Positions 62,428-64,000 of a DNA stretch of 64,000 nt are shown piece by piece; positions within the stretch are counted from its first letter, which is position 1; each line of letters opens with the position of its first letter. The stretch comes from Streptomyces sp. Z26 (GTDB lineage Bacteria > Actinomycetota > Actinomycetes > Streptomycetales > Streptomycetaceae). The DNA lies in NCBI RefSeq assembly GCF_003665095.1, contig NZ_RCHV01000002.1, positions 4,016,501 to 4,080,500 of the forward strand, in the 5' to 3' direction. The position numbers were made by a program, and so were the translations under genes. The notes beneath the pieces were generated by a model. It was given only the letters and a program-made list of their open reading frames with translations, searched no databases and was not told the DNA's origin.

Positions 62428-63102
62428 ATGAGCACGATTGACATCCTTTCGCCGGCCGGCGACAAGGCCGGGACCGTCGAGCTCCCCGCGGAGATCTTCG
62501 ACGTGCAGGTCAGCGTTCCGCTGATCCACCAGGTCGTCGTCGCCCAGCTGGCCGCTGCCCGCCAGGGCACGCACAAGACCAAGACGCGTGGCGAGGTCCG
62601 CGGCGGTGGCAAGAAGCCGTACCGCCAGAAGGGCACCGGCCGCGCCCGCCAGGGCTCGACCCGCGCGCCGCAGTTCGCCGGTGGTGGCGTCGTGCACGGT
62701 CCCGTGCCGCGTGACTACTCGCAGCGGACGCCGAAGAAGATGAAGGCCGCCGCGCTCCGCGGTGCCCTCTCGGACCGCGCGCGTCACGACCGCGTCCACG
62801 TCGTCTCCGGCGTGGTCGGGAGCGACATCTCCACGAAGGCCGCCCGTGAGTTCCTCGGCAAGGTCAGCGAGCGCAAGAACGTGCTCCTGGTCGTCGAGCG
62901 CACGGACGAGGCCGCGTGGCTCTCCGCCCGCAACCTGCCCCAGGTGCACCTCCTGGAGCCGGGCCAGCTGAACACGTACGACGTGCTCGTCTCCGACGAC
63001 GTGGTCTTCACCAAGGCCGCCTACGACACGTTCGTGGCCGGGCCCGTGAAGGGCGGCAAGGCCGTCGCGACCGAGGTCGAGCTCGAAGGGAGCGACGCCT
63101 GA
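62428..63102 (+). CDS. rplD: 50S ribosomal protein L4
   Basis: 224 residues. The ATG at 62428 follows GAGGG. The tunnel-loop motif TKTRGEVRGGGKKPYRQKGT and the block GRARQGSTRAPQFAGGGVVH are present, with the C-terminal KAAYDTFVAGPVKGGKAV. In Gram-negatives L4 represses this operon; in actinobacteria that is not established. Its stop overlaps rplW (TGATG). Confidence 0.97.
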   Translation: MSTIDILSPAGDKAGTVELPAEIFDVQVSVPLIHQVVVAQLAAARQGTHKTKTRGEVRGGGKKPYRQKGTGRARQGSTRAPQFAGGGVVHGPVPRDYSQRTPKKMKAAALRGALSDRARHDRVHVVSGVVGSDISTKAAREFLGKVSERKNVLLVVERTDEAAWLSARNLPQVHLLEPGQLNTYDVLVSDDVVFTKAAYDTFVAGPVKGGKAVATEVELEGSDA

Positions 63103-63437
63103 TGAGCGACACCGCAGTCAAGACCACGGTCACCAGCAAGACGTACACGGACCCCCGTGACGTGCTGATCAAGCCGGTGGTCTCCGAGAAGAGCTACGCG
63201 CTGCTGGACGAGAACAAGTACACGTTCATCGTCGACCCCCGTGCGAACAAGACCCAGATCAAGCAGGCCGTCGAGGCCATCTTCTCGGTCAAGGTCTCCG
63301 GGGTGAACACGATCAACCGGCAGGGCAAGCGCAAGCGCACCCGCACCGGTTACGGGAAGCGTGCCGACACCAAGCGCGCCATCGTGACCCTCGCCGAGGG
63401 CGACCGCATCGACATCTTCGGCGGCCCGACCTCCTGA
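63102..63437 (+). CDS. rplW: 50S ribosomal protein L23
   Basis: 111 residues from an ATG overlapping the rplD stop. It reads YTDPRDVLIKPVVSEKSYAL, then YTFIVDPRANKTQIKQAVEA and INRQGKRKRTRTGYGKRADT. It lies at the tunnel exit and docks trigger factor and SRP. Confidence 0.97.
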   Translation: MSDTAVKTTVTSKTYTDPRDVLIKPVVSEKSYALLDENKYTFIVDPRANKTQIKQAVEAIFSVKVSGVNTINRQGKRKRTRTGYGKRADTKRAIVTLAEGDRIDIFGGPTS

Positions 63438-63476
63438 CGGAGGTCTGGTCGTCCGATATCGGACGAGGACTGAGAA

Positions 63477-64000
63477 ATGGGTATCCGCAAGTACAAGCCG
63501 ACGACCCCGGGCCGTCGTGGCTCCAGCGTCGCCGACTTCGTCGAGATCACGCGGTCCACGCCGGAGAAGTCGCTGGTCCGCCCGCTGCACAGCAAGGGCG
63601 GCCGTAACAACGCCGGTCGTGTGACCGTCCGCCACCAGGGCGGTGGCCACAAGCGCGCCTACCGTGTCATCGACTTCCGTCGCCATGACAAGGACGGCGT
63701 GCCCGCGAAGGTCGCGCACATCGAGTACGACCCGAACCGCACCGCGCGCATCGCGCTGCTGCACTACGTCGACGGCGAGAAGCGCTACATCCTCGCGCCG
63801 GCCGGCCTGAAGCAGGGCGACCGCGTCGAGAACGGTCCGGGCGCCGACATCAAGCCGGGCAACAACCTGGCGCTGCGCAACATCCCCGTCGGTACGACGC
63901 TGCACGCCATCGAGCTGCAGCCGGGCGGCGGCGCCAAGTTCGCGCGCAGCGCGGGCGCTTCGGTGCAGCTGCTGGCGAAGGAGGGCCGCATGGCCCACCT
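63477..64000 (+). CDS. rplB: 50S ribosomal protein L2, N-terminal part
   Basis: Runs off the right edge after 174 complete codons (about 63% of the usual 277). Begins MGIRKYKPTTPGRRGSSVAD; the RNA-binding OB part includes RVTVRHQGGGHKRAYRVIDF and HIEYDPNRTARIALLHYVDG. The ATG at 63477 follows ACGAGGAC. L2 is needed for subunit association and peptidyl transfer. Confidence 0.98.
   Translation, partial: MGIRKYKPTTPGRRGSSVADFVEITRSTPEKSLVRPLHSKGGRNNAGRVTVRHQGGGHKRAYRVIDFRRHDKDGVPAKVAHIEYDPNRTARIALLHYVDGEKRYILAPAGLKQGDRVENGPGADIKPGNNLALRNIPVGTTLHAIELQPGGGAKFARSAGASVQLLAKEGRMAH

Overview
The window is chromosomal DNA of a Streptomyces species. The evidence is very high GC with strong G/C third-position bias, frequent GTG/TTG starts, the gene order yajQ - tRNA-Tyr ... 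rpmG - MaoC pair - murB - ada - aspC - tRNA-Trp - secE - nusG - rplKA - rplJL - rpoBC - rpsLG - fusA - tuf - S10 operon, and actinobacterial accessory families (XRE/DUF397, DUF1707, SpdB, IS982). All calls come from reading the sequence; no database search was run.

Region 1 (1-2970) holds the end of a YccF protein, a TetR repressor with a palindromic operator beside a decayed MFS efflux gene, yajQ and tRNA-Tyr. Region 2 (2919-20455) is a 17.5-kb actinomycete integrative and conjugative element (AICE) in tRNA-Tyr, bounded by perfect 76-bp direct repeats. Its site, size and module order match SLP1 of S. coelicolor. From left to right it has an integrase, an excisionase, a DUF3631 ATPase + Cys-rich protein + primase-polymerase replication module, spread genes, an FtsK-like Tra with a probable clt repeat cluster, more transfer genes, a run of small overlapping genes, a bidirectional promoter with two operators, a GntR repressor and a GNAT acetyltransferase. 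Its last feature before attR is a type I-E-like CRISPR array of 12 repeats with a leader but no cas genes. A second array (6-7 repeats, repeat differing by one base) lies just outside attR.

Region 3 (21444-26203) is accessory: a SigB-type sigma factor, a catalase, an NAD(P)-binding protein and an amidohydrolase. Region 4 (26432-34037) has tRNA-Thr, tRNA-Met, rpmG, two MaoC-fold dehydratase subunits, murB, a TetR/oxidoreductase pair, a methyltransferase, an adenosine deaminase and an aspartate aminotransferase. Region 5 (34217-53370) is the conserved transcription/translation block: tRNA-Trp, secE-nusG, rplK-rplA, a lipoprotein gene, rplJ-rplL with an L10 leader, rpoB-rpoC, a DUF1707 membrane protein and the rpsL-rpsG-fusA-tuf operon. 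Region 6 (53518-61056) is another accessory island: two alpha/beta hydrolases, an unrecognised 507-aa protein coupled to a NUDIX hydrolase, an IS982-family element inserted in a terminator loop, and a divergent ATP-binding / XRE / DUF397 regulatory set. Region 7 (61453-end) opens the S10 operon: rpsJ, rplC, rplD, rplW and partial rplB.

The most unusual feature is a cas-less CRISPR array carried as the terminal cargo of an SLP1-like AICE, with a second array across the attachment site and a third leader-like fragment between them. Inside the element, three repeat or promoter structures (CGGTTAC repeats, CTGTCAC repeats, and two face-to-face promoters flanked by matching operators) probably mark the excision/replication control region, the DNA-transfer locus and the conjugation switch.
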